A stretch of DNA of 64,000 bases from Histoplasma ohiense (Eukaryota; Ascomycota; Eurotiomycetes; Onygenales; Ajellomycetaceae). Position numbers and translations under genes: made by a program. Position 1 is the stretch's first letter, and every line of letters starts with the position of its first letter. This document shows, piece after piece, positions 35,140 through 47,675 of the stretch. The stretch covers positions 3,348,001-3,412,000 of the forward strand of contig JAEVHH010000001.1 of the NCBI GenBank assembly GCA_017607445.1, written 5' to 3'. The notes under the pieces are model-generated. The model made no database searches. It had not been told where the DNA came from and saw only the letters and a program-made list of their open reading frames with translations.

Positions 35140-38100
35140 TTAAGATTTACACTTCTGATGTCTTTCAACTTGAAGTTTGCACTTTTGATGTTTGAGAGTA
35201 TGTTGATTTTGTATTTGTTGTTCATTTTCTTGTTTGAGGAAGATTTTGAATGTCTGAGTGTTCAATATGTTTTCTTCTGATTTCCATGTATCACCACTAG
35301 GACCCCAATCTGTTCATCTCACAAGATATTTCAGAGGTTTGTTTTTTCATTGTTGTTTTTCAAGAATTTCTTCAACTTGATATTCTTCTTCACTGTTGAC
35401 AAGTTCCAGTTCTGGTTCTGGTAGAGCTCCATTTCTGCGGTTGTATGGCTTCAATAAAGATACATGAAATACAGAATGGATGCTTCTATATGAAGATGAC
35501 AGTTCTAGTTTGTACACTTATTTTCCAATGATATCCAGAATCTTGAAGAGTCCAATATATTTATGATCAAGTTTGCAAACCAGATGCAGCAATTGGAGAT
35601 TTTTTGTATTGAGCATGATATAGTCATCTATTTTAAATTGTTGAGGCTTATGTTTTGCATTGTAATAGGTTTTCTGTGCTTGTCATGCCTTTTGTAGGTT
35701 CTTGATGAGCTTATGATGTGTTTCCTTGATATGTTTTGTGCAGCTAGCAGCATGTATGGCGACTGATTGTGGTGGTTTGCTGATATTAATTTTCAAATCA
35801 GATTGATATTCCATTAAGGCTTCCGCGGGTGTCATTTCAGTAGAGGCATGTTGAGAGGTATTGTAAACAAACTGCACTAGCAGTAGCCAGCATGCTCAGT
35901 CATCTTGATGATAGTTGATAAAGTATTGAAGGTAATGTTCCAAGATTTGATTTTGTTGTTTCATTTGGCCATCTGTTTGAGGGTGAAAGGCTGTTGAAAG
36001 TTTCCGGCGTGCGTCTAGCATATAACAAAAGGTGGATCAATAATGACTTGTAAACAGCAAATCTCAATCAGATATATGGTTTTTGAGTACTCTGTAAATT
36101 GTATAGAACTTGATATAAATGATTTCTGCTAGTTCATCAGCTGTAATGTTTTTGGTGCAAGGAATATAGATCATAAACTTGGTATATATATTCACAATCA
36201 CTAAAATTGCATCATAGATTTGGTGGAGAAATGTAGAGACTGGCAAGTCTGTAATAAAATTCATAGTAATGAACTCAAAAGGATTTGATGGTAAGAGGAT
36301 TGTACTCAATTCTTCATATTGTCTGTGCCATTTTGGCTTTACTCTTTGACAAGTATTACAAGTGAATATATAATCTTTGATATCTCTGACTAGCTCATGT
36401 CAATAGTATTTGTTCTGGATGCTGTCTATGAACTTTTTTATACCAAAGTGACCCCTCTGCAGATCATCATGGTTTGCACTGATAATTTCATCAATGAGTG
36501 TCTTTTGTTGAGGGACATATGTGTGATCATCAGCATGCAATATATCATCCTCAGAAATTGTCTATAGCATATTTTCAGCAACAGTCATATTCTTCTCTTT
36601 TATCTTCTTTCTTTACTCAGCAGCAAAAGAATCAATCTTCTGTGCTTTACTCAGAAATAAGATGAAGGATTCAGACATTTCTGTATATGCTGAGTCCTCA
36701 AGAATAGCCTTATTGACTGCAATCCAGGGTATATATTGCTCAACATGCAATGAAGGGAAAGAGTTTATGTGAGAGGTAGAAGATATTGATGTATGGAGTG
36801 CTTTTCACTCATTAAAAGAAGCATTTTGCTCATTAGAGATTCATGCACAGACTACATCAGAAGAAATATCATTTTGAAAAGAAGTATCAGCTTTTCAGCC
36901 TAGTCTAACTTCATATTTCAGCTTCTGTTGCAGAGTAGATAACATAGTTTGGTCATTATAGGCCTCACTGTAGTCTGTGTGACAACTGAGCTCATCAGCT
37001 GGATTCTTTGATTCAGAGTGATGCAGTAATACAAAATCATAAGCAGATAAAGCTTCCACTCATCTGATCTGACATCTGTTCAGTTTCTTAGTTGTCATAA
37101 AGTACTGCAGATTGGCATGATCAGATCAGACTTGAATTGAATACTGACTTTTCTTCAGATAGTGTCTTCAATTCTTAAATGCTGCTACAATAGTCAAGAG
37201 TTCTTTATCATGAGTATCATAACATGTTTCTGCATCAATCAACTTTCTTGATCAGAAGGCAACTGGATGTCAGTGCTCATCATTCTGCAACTGTGACAGG
37301 ATAGCAGTGACTGCAAAAGTGGACACATCAGATTCAATCTGAATACACTGAGCTGGGTCAAAATGAGCTAATAGAGAAGCACATATAAAGTGTGATTTGA
37401 GCTTATTGAAAGCATTTTGAGCATCTTCTGTTCACATAAAAGTGACTTTTCTTTCCCCCTTCTTGCTCTCTTTTGTAAGTTTGAATAATGGGGCTGCAAT
37501 AGAGGAGAAAGACTTAATAAATTGCTGATAGAAATTAGCAAAGCTCAAGAAGAATTGAACCTCTTTAATTGATTTAGATGTAGATCATTCCACAATAGTG
37601 AAGACTCTGTCTGACTCCATCTCAACATCATTTGTATCTATAACAAATCTCAGAAACAAGATCTTGTCCACTTCAAATTCACACTTAGAGAGTTTTGCAA
37701 ATAGATTTGCATGCTCAAGACATTCTAGCATCTTAGTAACATACACTTTATGTTTCTACTTTGAATTGAAGAATATGAGAATGTTGTCCAAATAGACAAT
37801 GCAACATATATCCAACAAATCAGACAAGACATTGTTAATGTATGCTTGAAATGTCACTGAAGTATTAGCTAGTTCAAATGGTATAACTACATATTCAAAA
37901 TGTCTATATCTTGTTCTAAAGACTGTCTTTCAACAGTCTTTTGCTGCTATAAGTATGCGGTGATAGACATCTCAAAGGTCCAGCTTAGTGAATATCTTGG
38001 CTTTTGAAAGTTTATCAAGTAATTCACTTATTAGAGGTAGAGGGTATCAGTTCTTGATGATGATTCAATTTAACCCTTGATAGTCTACACAAAGATGGAG

Positions 38101-38961
38101 TCTATCATCTTTTTTGGGGACAAAGAGAATTGATGCATCAGCTGGGCTACTGAACAGTTGTATCCACTCTTTATCTAATGCATTTTTTAAATATTCTCTT
38201 AGAGCAGCTAACTCAGTTTCAGAGAGATTGTATATCAGCATAAATGAAGATTGCATATCAGATTCAAGATCTATGCAGTGTTTCATCTCTTCTGATCTTT
38301 TCATGCTTATAGCAGCTTCTTCTGAGAAGATATGCATGTATGGCATGACATAATTGAGTAGATCAGTCAGCAAGTCCAAATACACAGCTAAGAATATATG
38401 TGAAGCATGCTTTGAGTCTTTTGGATATTCTGTAGATAATACTACAAGCATTTCTACTCTAGCTTCTGTGAGAACTTCAGCTAGAACATCTTGTTCAGAA
38501 ATAATTTGAGACTGTTGTTCATCTTCAGAGCTTCTAAAGAAGAATTGTTCATCTGATCAATCTATAAGAGAATTTGTTTGTCTTAATCAAGGAAATTCTA
38601 ATACAAGACTGTAGTCCTTCATCTTCATTGCATGGAAGGAATGAGATGTCTGCTGTGCATTACTCTTGTGATCAGTGACAGTAGTTGCAATGTTATACTC
38701 TCCAAAGAAGCACATTATGCATTCATCAATCAACTTGATTATTTTGATTTTGTGGTGAGCAGCTTCTAGATTGTGATCCTTTGTTCAAAATTCATTGACA
38801 CAGTTCACTTCTGATTCAGAGTCTACTAGTGCAAGCACTTTTTGCAGACTCTTAGATGTAGTGAGTTCCACTGTGACAGTGAAGCTTAAGGCATTTTTGC
38901 ATTGACTTTCTGCATTTATAACTGTCATTGTGAGCTGAATGACATATCTTAAGCATTTTTT
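35140..38961 (-). pseudogene. B2 pol polyprotein, degenerate
   Basis: The domain order matches B1: protease (near 38830, LVDSESEVN), RT (38400-37600, with YLDN instead of YLDD), RNase H, integrase (36450-35700, including FITMNFITDLP) and chromodomain (about 35400-35280, KPLKYLVRW). It ends at TAA 35140-35142. B2 and B3 pol have no net insertions or deletions relative to each other. Confidence 0.83.
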
Positions 38962-40280
38962 GAGTTCTTTGAGTTCTTTGTGTCTTTTGCATCAGATTTT
39001 GAGTCAGATTTGGTGTTTTTGGATTCATCTTTGAGTTGTTTGAAACACAAATCGAAGGTATGTTCTGGTTGCTTGCAATAACAGCAATATTTTGATTGAG
39101 TGGAGTCATTGGACTTTGTAGTGTCATTTCATCTGCATTTGTTTTGTGATCTATTATCAGCATTATTTCTGTTGTTAAAGCTTTGAGTGGGGTTTTTGAA
39201 ATTTGACTTCTCTTTAAGCTTCTTCCATCTCTCTGACAGATTCAATTCTGTCATTGCAAGTTTATGTAGAGTGGCATCATAGCTTAACTCTTCCAATTTG
39301 ATTGCATATTTGTCGAATTCTCAGCAAATGGAAGATAGAACTTTCATATAGAGGTGTGATTTCTGATGGTATTTGCTATAAGAATGCTGCAGATGCTCTT
39401 CAATTGATTGTAAATGTGAAGCAAATTGTTGAACTGTCTGATCTTCTTATTGCTCTGTTTTTCAGTACTGTCTATCAGCATCTCAGAAACTTCTATCTGG
39501 ATTGGTGACTTGACATTGCATCCAACTAACAAATTCTTCCCATGGTGGCAAAGTTCACATATCATATGTATGTTGATACCAACATTGTTGCATCTCAACA
39601 TTGAAATGAGTAATGGCTTCAATGATCTTTTGATGGTTGTGTTTGTTGTAGTAATCAAGATCACTGACATGGAAAGCAATAGCAGCTGTAACAAAGTTTT
39701 CAAATTCTTTTATGCTTTGATCTCAGAACTTTTCCACATCTCTCTGAGAAGAATAATCACTCATGCCAGAATCTTGAAGTTCTAATTGCCAAAGTGGTAC
39801 CCAACTATGTCTCCCACTGACAGTAGTCACAGTGCTTTTTACTAAGATGTTGAGTGCTTGTAGTGTGGCTTCTGATGGTCTGAGAATACTTGTGATGTTA
39901 TTGTAGTTATTATTTACACTAGTTGCATCTCTACTGTGGTTCAGATGTGCTTCTAGTGTATTTCAGATGGTTGGAATTGTTTCATTCAATTTCTGTAGTA
40001 AAGTGTTGCATCACTGTTGAAGTTCTTGCAATTCTTTCTCAGTCTGTAATTTTTTGATTTTTCTGATCACAGTGATCTTCTCAGCCTCAATTGCACTGAG
40101 ATCTTCAGAAGAGATATCCTCTTCTGAACTATGCTCAGAGTCTGATTTCATAGAAGAAGGTGATGCTTGTTGCACACTTTCAGTGACAGAAGTGTGTGTT
40201 TCATGGTTTTCTTTCATGATGTTTGTTGCTTCAGATTCAGTGGTAGCACAAGTATGGTGGATGCTGTGGATAGAGGCTAT
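38949..40280 (-). pseudogene. B2 gag, degenerate
   Basis: The 1332-nt frame equals B1 and B3 gag. The start codon at 40280 is changed (ATA), and B3 has ATG there. The SSEEDISSEDLSAIEAEK block, the AFHVSDLDYYNKHNH capsid segment and the CCHC knuckle near 39060-39100 are recognisable. Stops are TGA at Trp codons. Confidence 0.8.
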
Positions 40281-40322
40281 GACTATTACTCAATGGATCA
40301 TCTCTTGAAGATTGAGTGATTA

Positions 40323-40595
40323 GAAACTGTGAGGTGTAGTGACAGTGTGAAGAGTAACAGTAGAAGATAGTTTATAGTGTAGTGGAGATAATAGTAATAT
40401 ATTGTAGAGTGTAATATAGTAGTGTAACATAGCATAGTGTAGCTAATCACTAAGGAAGAAAAGAAAGAGAAAGAAGATGTGCGAAATACATACATCAATA
40501 TATATATACATATAGAAATAGCGGTAGCGAGAGTATAATGGAAAGAGGTAAGAATAAGCAAAGATAATAAGGAAATAATAAATGAGTGCATTACA
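40323..40595 (-). repeat. 5' LTR of B2
   Basis: The LTR has 273 bp. Its agtgattag (complement of 40443-40451) matches the primer site just inside the LTR (agtgattag on the plus strand, 40315-40323) as an exact 9-nt complement, next to a pyrimidine-rich tract. Confidence 0.87.
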
Positions 40596-40600
40596 ATTCT

Positions 40601-40677
40601 CTCCCTCTGCTCCATCAACATCAGTGACAAATTGACAAAGAAAGTAGATATCACAAGTACTGCTGCAGTCATCAGTG
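40601..40677 (+). mobile_element. B1 remnant after the B2 insertion
   Basis: The sequence ctccctctgctcc... continues B1 beyond the B2 target duplication for 77 bp, then breaks at an A fragment. The same sequence follows B3 at 53250 and there runs on into the rest of the B1 3' region. Confidence 0.8.
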
Positions 40678-42187
40678 TATTCTCTTTCTCAAACTGTATA
40701 AACTCAGTGAATTTGACAGCCTCAGAGAATCCACCTTCTACAACATGATAAGATTTAATATTGATGTAGAAGGACACAAGAAAAAGAATGTATATGCATA
40801 TAAAATACAAAATCTTGAGTATGATCTAATACTTGATCTATCATAGCTCACAGAATTTGAAACCTTGTTGAATGTATACAATCACTGTCTTATTTTCTCA
40901 GAAGATGACTGTGTTTATGAGAAGAATGTTGATAGAACTGCTGATCTCACTCAGATATCAGTGGAAGTATACAAACTACTAATTCATCAAGCACATGAGA
41001 AGAAGAACATCCAAGTGTTCACTGCTAGTATAGCAGATATCAAAAAAATATTAAAAAAGCTAAAACTCAAAGATCTCAAGAAACTGTGCAAGAAACTATC
41101 TGAATTATACAAAGACTTCACAGACATGTTCAATAAGAAAGAAGCTGAAAAGCTTTCTTCTCACTGAGAACTCAGTATAAATCATACAATCAAGCTCATC
41201 AAGAAGAACAGTAAGAACTCACAATCACTCTGAGATTCTCTCTACAGTATATCACACAATGAGCTTCTCATTCTATGAAAAACACTCAACAGACTACTGA
41301 ACAAAAACTTCATTCATATTAGCAACTCACTGACTGCAGCATCTGTACTGTTCACAAAGAAATCAGAAGAAGACTTACAATTCTGTGTTGATTATCAAGA
41401 ACTCAACAAGATTATACAGAAGAACTGATATTCTCTCTCACTTATCAATGAAACATTCAAATGAATAGAAAAAGCAAAATGATTTACAAAGCTTGACATC
41501 TCTGCAGCCTTCTATAAGATAAGAATTAATGAAGATGACAAATGACTAACTGTTTTTTGTATGTGTTATGAATTATACAAATGAACAGTGACCCTCTTTG
41601 GATTAGCAAATGTCTCAAGCACATTTCAGAAATACATTAACTGAGCTCTACAAGATCTGCTTGATGAGATTGTCTCAGTATATATAGACAATATTCTGAT
41701 CTTCACTGATGGACTGCTCACTGAGCACTGCAAACACATACAACAAATGCTTGACTGTCTATGAAAAGCTGAACTGCAAGTAGACATTGATAAATGTGAC
41801 TTCAAGATCAAATCTACAACCTATCTAGAATTTATCATTGAAGCTGAAAAAGATGTATGCATGAATTCTAAGAAGATGAAAGCAATTCTCAACTGAGAGA
41901 TATCAGTCTCAGTAAAAGAGACTAGAAGCTTTCTAGAATTCATCAACTTCTATCAAAGATTCATCAAAGACTTCTTCAATATCATACAATCACTGATGAA
42001 TCTGATCTGAAAAGACACCATATTTCAATGGACTGATGAAGCAGACACAGCATTCAAAAAACTGAAATGTATATTTATAAGCATTTTGATGCTGCAATCA
42101 TTCAATTCAGATAAGCATACAATTCTTGAAACAGACATCTCAGATTATATAGTAGATAAGATACTGATGTAATATGATAATGAAGAT
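40678..42187 (+). pseudogene. A4: family-A pol fragment (protease end to RNase H)
   Basis: This is collinear with A1 8078-9600 and truncated on the left at tgtattctc. It contains the post-protease region (ADLTQISVEVYKLLIHQ), RT with YIDN for YMDD, and the start of RNase H. It is the target of A3; target copies of aagat lie at 42183-42187 and 48134-48138, and A4 then continues only to about 48145. Confidence 0.8.
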
Positions 42188-42658
42188 TGTGATGGGTTAG
42201 CACCCATTAGTAATCAACTTACGCAACCAACTTCCCTTCTGCACCCGCTCGTTTCTGGCCATTGTGACCTCATGTAACCCTCAATGTTCTTCTGCTCTGT
42301 GCTCTGCGCTCGCATAGTTTCTAACGATTCTTCTGTGTAGCTCCTTATGTTCTCCCACTCTGTGTTCCGCGCTTGCATAGTCTCTAACAATTCTTCCATG
42401 TAGCTCTCAATGATTCCCCTGCTCCACATTCCGTGCTTGTGTAGCTTCTAACAATTCTTACATGTACCTCTTAATGTTCTTCTGCTCTGCACTCCACTGT
42501 GGAGTGGCTTCTGATATTCTTCCATTCTGAACTTTCCTCTATAAGAACCCTCTTTGTATGACCTTTTCTTCTGATTTCTTTTCTCTTTCTTTCCTTAATC
42601 AATTTGTAATCTGTAATTAGAATAGTATCAAATTGTTAATTGAAGTATGTCTGTTACA
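42188..42658 (+). repeat. 5' LTR of A3 (471 bp)
   Basis: It has three internal tandem units. CpGs occur in roughly the first 190 bp only (acgcaacc, acccgctcg, gcgctcgcatag, ttccgcgc) and are absent from the inner end. Confidence 0.92.
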
Positions 42659-42671
42659 TTACAAATTGATT
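42540..42671 (+). promoter_or_regulatory. A3 core promoter and self-priming site
   Basis: tataag begins at 42540 and aatcaatttgtaat lies at 42597-42610, after a pyrimidine-rich tract. Its exact reverse complement is at 42658-42671, across the LTR border. Spacing is identical to A1 (57 bp from TATA to the proposed start). The 3' LTR outer copy reads aatcaattcgtaat, so the ancestral primer probably contained a CpG lost in both partners. Confidence 0.6.
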
Positions 42672-43029
42672 CTTCTGTGTTTAAGGTCTGAGTGTCTTGT
42701 TATTAGTTCTTATGCTTGAGTGTGTTGTTATCAGTTCTTATGCCTGAGTGTGTTGTTTACAGACCTGAGTGCCTAGTTGTTACAAGAGATCCCTTGTGAG
42801 CCTGAGTGCTCTTATTGTTAGTTATATAGACTGTTGTGTCTAAGCATTCAAAACACAATTGACTGTGTTCTATGAGGCCTGAGTGTCTATGAACTGTAAT
42901 GCTGTGAATAGTGTTCACAAAGAAGCTTGATCAAGCTTAGTGCTGCAACACTGTGAATAGTGTCTGTGAGAGGACTGAGTATTCCTTTTCTTTTTTTTTT
43001 TTTATTATTATATGTTCTTAGATATTGAA

Positions 43030-44043
43030 ATGAACTATGAGCAATTCTATGAACACCCACTGCACCCGAATGCAGTGGACGATAACTTAGATCTACGAAG
43101 CATCCTCCAGCAGCAGGTGCTACAGATGGCTGAATTGCAATGATGACTTGCTGAGATGAGCACTTCCATGTTCACTGTTCCTTCTACACCCACATCTCAT
43201 GAAAAGCCCCCAAGAGAGAAGCTCTCAATCCTTGACAAATATGAGAGAGATCTAGTGCTCTATCTCATGTGGAAGTCAAAAGCAAATGCCAAATTGAACA
43301 TTGATGGATGAGCAATAGACTTGCTATCCAATCAAGCATGGTATATTCATAGCAGGTTGAATGGCAATGTGTTAGCAAAATTCCAATTCTGGATGAGTCA
43401 TTGTCAGAATCATCAGTGTATGTCAGAGCTAGTCTTCTGACAACTTGACTCCCTCTTCCTTGATTCTATACTTCAAGTCAAGGTGTTAGACTGGCTTAAT
43501 CAGACTTGTCAGATGGATGTTGTGTTGGCAATTTATCTTTCTGAATTCAATCACAAGCTCCTAGAAGCAGGTGGGCAAGACTGGAATGACACTGTCAAGA
43601 TCAACATATTATTCAAGAACTTGAACTTTCAATTGCATAATTGAAGTGTAGAGTGTCTGAAGCTCTCAACATACAGTGAATTCTGTGCTGATCTTTGTCT
43701 GTTGAACAACAACCTGTCTCAGTTCTGTGCACTTCAAAATTGCAGAGGATTTCACTGAACAAATGTGTATGCTCTGAACCACTCTGCAGCACCCCTCACC
43801 TCTGAACCAGAATCAATGAACTGAGTTCCATATGTAAATGCAAGCCGCCCGAGGGTCCCCAACATCTCAGAGAAGGATGCTGTCGATCAAATCATCAGAG
43901 AAGTCTGCATATGCTGCAACAAGTCAGAGCACTTCACAAATCAATGTTTGAATGTGATCACCTCAAGTAAACCCCCCACACATGTAAACACTGTGTCGCC
44001 CGCGGATAGGCAAGAACAGGGAAAAGACAAGCTCTCACTCTAA
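43030..44043 (+). pseudogene. A3 gag, degenerate
   Basis: The 1014-nt frame ends at TAA 44041-44043. It keeps Trp codons that are TGA elsewhere (FQFWMSHC near 43385, DWND near 43586). The CCHC knuckle reads CICCNKSEHFTNQC near 43910. Stops remain, for example TGA TGA at about 43141, where the minus-strand copy at 962-1324 has CAA CAA; both point to ancestral CGA. Confidence 0.83.
44019..44025 (+). promoter_or_regulatory. Probable -1 frameshift site, family A
   Basis: GGGAAAA is placed in the gag frame as G GGA AAA, six codons before the gag stop. Reading in the -1 frame gives an open path into protease, apart from one TGA. More mutated copies have GAGAAAA, consistent with G-to-A decay of this site. 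Confidence 0.65.
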
Positions 44044-47000
44044 AACACAGACAAGAGCTCAAGGAGCAGAAAGCTAGCTGAAGATTCAAGCAGAAGATGC
44101 AAGCAGATGCAATCATAGTCTCTGCTATTGTAAATAGCTTAGTCAATGTACAAGCAATGATAGACAGTGGTTTTCTTCACTATGCTCTTATAGACACCCA
44201 GCTGGTTGAGAAGCATAAGCTTCAGTGTATCCCCTTTTTCAAACCATGTAAGCTCAGTGGATTTGACAGCCTCAGAGAATCCACCTTCTACAACATGGTA
44301 AGATTTAATGTCGATGTAGAAGGATATGAGAAAAAGAATATATACACATACAAAATACAAAGCCTTGAGTACAATCTAATGCTCAGCCTATCATGACTCA
44401 CAGAATTTGGAACCTTGTTGGACACATGCAACCACTGCCTTATTTTCCCAGGAGGTGACCATGTTTACAAGAAGAATGTTGATAGAACCACTGATCTCAC
44501 CCAGATATCAGCAGAAGCATACAAACTACTAATCTGTCAAGTGTATGAGAAGAAGAACATCCAAGTGTTCACTGCTAGTATGATGGATATCAAAAAAGCA
44601 TTAGAAAAGCTAGAACTCAAAGATCTCAAGAAACTGCACAAGAAACTATCTGAATTGTATGAAGACTTCACAGATGTGTTCAATGAAAAAGAAGCTGAAA
44701 AGCTTCCTCCTCACTGAGAACTCAGTATAGATCATATGATTGAGCTCATCAAGAAGGATGATAAGAATCTGCAACCACTCTGAGGTTCTCTCTACAGCAT
44801 GTTGCATGATGAGCTCCTCATCCTACAAAAAACACTCAACAGACTATTGGACAAAGACTTCATTTGTGTTAGCAACTCATCCACTGCAGCACTCATACTG
44901 TTTGCAAAGAAATCAGAAGAAGGCTTATGATTCTGCATTGACTACTGAGAACTCAACAAAATTATGCGGAAGGATTGATACCCTCTCCCACTCATCAACA
45001 AAACACTCAAACAAGTAGGAAAAGCAAAATGATTTACAAAGCTTGACATCTCTGCAGCCTTCTATAAGATAAGGATTAATGAAGGTGACAAATGGCTAAC
45101 CGCTTTTTGTATGTGTTATGAATTATATGAATGGACAGTGACCCCTTTTGGATTAGTGAACACTCCAAGCACATTCCAGAAATACATTAACTGAGCTCTA
45201 CAAGATCTGCTCAATGAGATCATCTCAGTGTACATGGACAATATTCTGATCTTCACTGATGGACCACTCACTGAGCACTGCAAGCACATATGACAAGTGC
45301 TTGATCATCTATGAAAAGCTGGACTGCAAGTGGACATTGACAAATGCAACTTTGAGATCAAGTCTACAATCTATCTAGAATTCATCATCAAAGCTGAAAA
45401 AGGTGTACACATGAATTCTAAGAAGGTGGAAGCAATCCTCAACTGAGAGGCATCAGTCTCAGTAAAAGAGACTAGAAGCTTTCTAGGATTTGTCAACTTT
45501 TATTGAAGGTTCATCAAAGACTTCTCTGATATTGTACAACCACTGACAGATCTGACTCAGAAAGACACTGTGTTTCAATGGACTGATGAAGCAGATGCAG
45601 CATTCAAAAAGCTGAAGTGTATATTCACAAGCACTTCAATACTGCAATCATTCAATCTGGATAAGCATACAATTCTCAAAACAGATGTCTCAGATTACAT
45701 AGTAGATGGGGCACTGATGCAATATGATAATGAAGATGTTCTACAACTCTGTGTCTTCATCTTGAAAAAGATGTCACTCACTGAATGCAACTACAAGATC
45801 TACAACAAGGAGCTTCTAGTGATCATACAATGCCTTGAAGAATGAGAGTCTGAATTTATGAGCATTGAAAAGTTTGAGATTGTTACTGATCATAAGAACT
45901 TAGAGTACTTCACAATCACTCATAAGCTCACTGAAAGGCATATGTGTTGGTCATTGTTTCTTAGCTGTTTTTCATTCACAATTTGTTATTGATCTGGAGT
46001 AGAGAACACTCTTGCAGATGCTCTGTCCCACTGAGAACAAGATATGCCATCTGATGACTTGAATGACAGATGAAAACACTGAGAGCATTGATTAATCAAC
46101 TCTGCAATCATAGAAAGTTCTATGCAATCAGATGAACCCCATGTACATATCAATCAGTTCTGAGCTCAAGAACCCTCACTTGAAGAACAATGGAAGCTAG
46201 CAGCAGAAGCAGATGAATTCTGACAACAAGTCACTGAAGTCATACAAAACAGAGCACCTCAATTCCCCACAAGTGTATACCCAAGAACAGATATCTCAGC
46301 ATATTCAATTGATGATGACAACTGCTTACACTTTTGAGATAGATGATGAGTCTCTGATTCAGAACCTCTATGAACACAGATCATGCAAGAAATTCATGAC
46401 TCATCAATGATCAGACACTCAGAATATGAAATCATGTACAACATCATTGTCTGAGAATTCTACTGGCCAGATATGTTGAAAGACATACACTGGTTCATAC
46501 ACAACTGTGATTGCTGTGGCTCAGTGATGGCATGGTGTGAACACTGAAAAGAGATGCTGAAGCCTCTATCTGTCCCCAACTGAACTTGATGTGATATAGC
46601 TATCAATTTTGCAGTTTTCTTACCTGAAAGTGAAGGTTCTATGAACATTCTAGTCATTGTCAATCAACTCAGCAAGAGTGTAATACTACAGCTCTGTGAC
46701 AAGATGGATGCTGAAGTAGTTGCAGATGTCTTTGTCAGAAGCCCATTCTATCATATACACAGTCTGTCTTCATTCATTGTGTCAGATAGAGACAGTCAAT
46801 TCATCAGCACACTCTGAGCCTGTGTATGCCAATTATTAAGAATTGAATGAAAGTTATCAACAGTATACCACTCAGAGACTGATGAAGCTATCAAGAGAAT
46901 GATACAAATGATAAAGAATATTCTCCATAAGTTCTGCAATTACATGCAAGACAACTGAAGCAACCTGCTGCCACACACTGAGATTGCAATTAACAGTTGA

Positions 47001-47675
47001 GATTTCACTACAACAGATGTAAGCCCATTTTTTCTTCTATATGAATACAACTTAGAGGTTCTGGACTTCTCTGAGACTTTCTGAGAAACTGTGTACACCC
47101 ACAGCTTCATACAGGCAGCAGAGAACATTGTGAGCAAGCTGAAGAAAGCTCACAAATGAGCAGAAGCTTCAATGATCAGTGCTCAGCAAGATTATGAGAA
47201 TCAAGTGAACATCAGAAGGAGTTCTGCAATCTGATACCATATAGAAGACAAAGTCTGACTGAACCTCAAAAACATAAGAACAGACTGCTCCTCATGTACA
47301 CTAGATTACCACCACATCAAGTATACAGTGAAGGAAGTGCTAGGCACACACAATTATCAACTTGACATCCTGTCTGGCATTCACAACATCTTTCATATGA
47401 ACCTGCTCCAACCTGCGGCCGAGGATTCATTCCCCTCACAGAGAACCTCCAATTGGCAGCCATCTGTCATTGTAGAAGAAGACAATGAACTTGAGTGGGA
47501 AATCAAAGCAATTCTTGACAATAGAATCAACTGCTGCTGCTGTGAATACCTTGTCAAATGGGTAGGATATGATTGTCTGATCTGGGAATCTGCATCTGTC
47601 TTGGAGGACACTGCCGCTCTTGACACCTACAAGTCCTCACTCACCCTGGTAGAGGGGGATAATGTGATGGGTTAG
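44025..47675 (+). pseudogene. A3 pol polyprotein, degenerate
   Basis: Protease has an intact AMIDSGF near 44155. RT runs about 44720-45500, with YMDN instead of YMDD near 45231; RNase H runs 45560-46060. The integrase zinc region lies near 46500 (HNCDCC) and the core at 46600-46900 (SDRDSQF). The chromodomain lies at 47480-47610, uninterrupted (EWEIKAILDNRIN, CCEYLVKWVGYD). The stop TAG is at 47673-47675. Open segments at 44097, 44415, 45570 and 47328 share one frame. Confidence 0.86.

Larger units (their letters stand above)
33127..40595 (-). mobile_element. B2: full-length family-B element inside B1
   Basis: The 7469-bp element on the minus strand lies between 5-bp copies of attct (33122-33126 and 40596-40600). 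Removing it and one attct restores the contiguous B sequence, which aligns with B2's own corresponding stretch. It carries both LTRs (273 bp), gag, pol and a 1.7-kb 3' region holding an antisense gene. A polypurine tract (aaaaaagagggg on the minus strand, about 33404-33415) precedes the 3' LTR. Confidence 0.9.
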
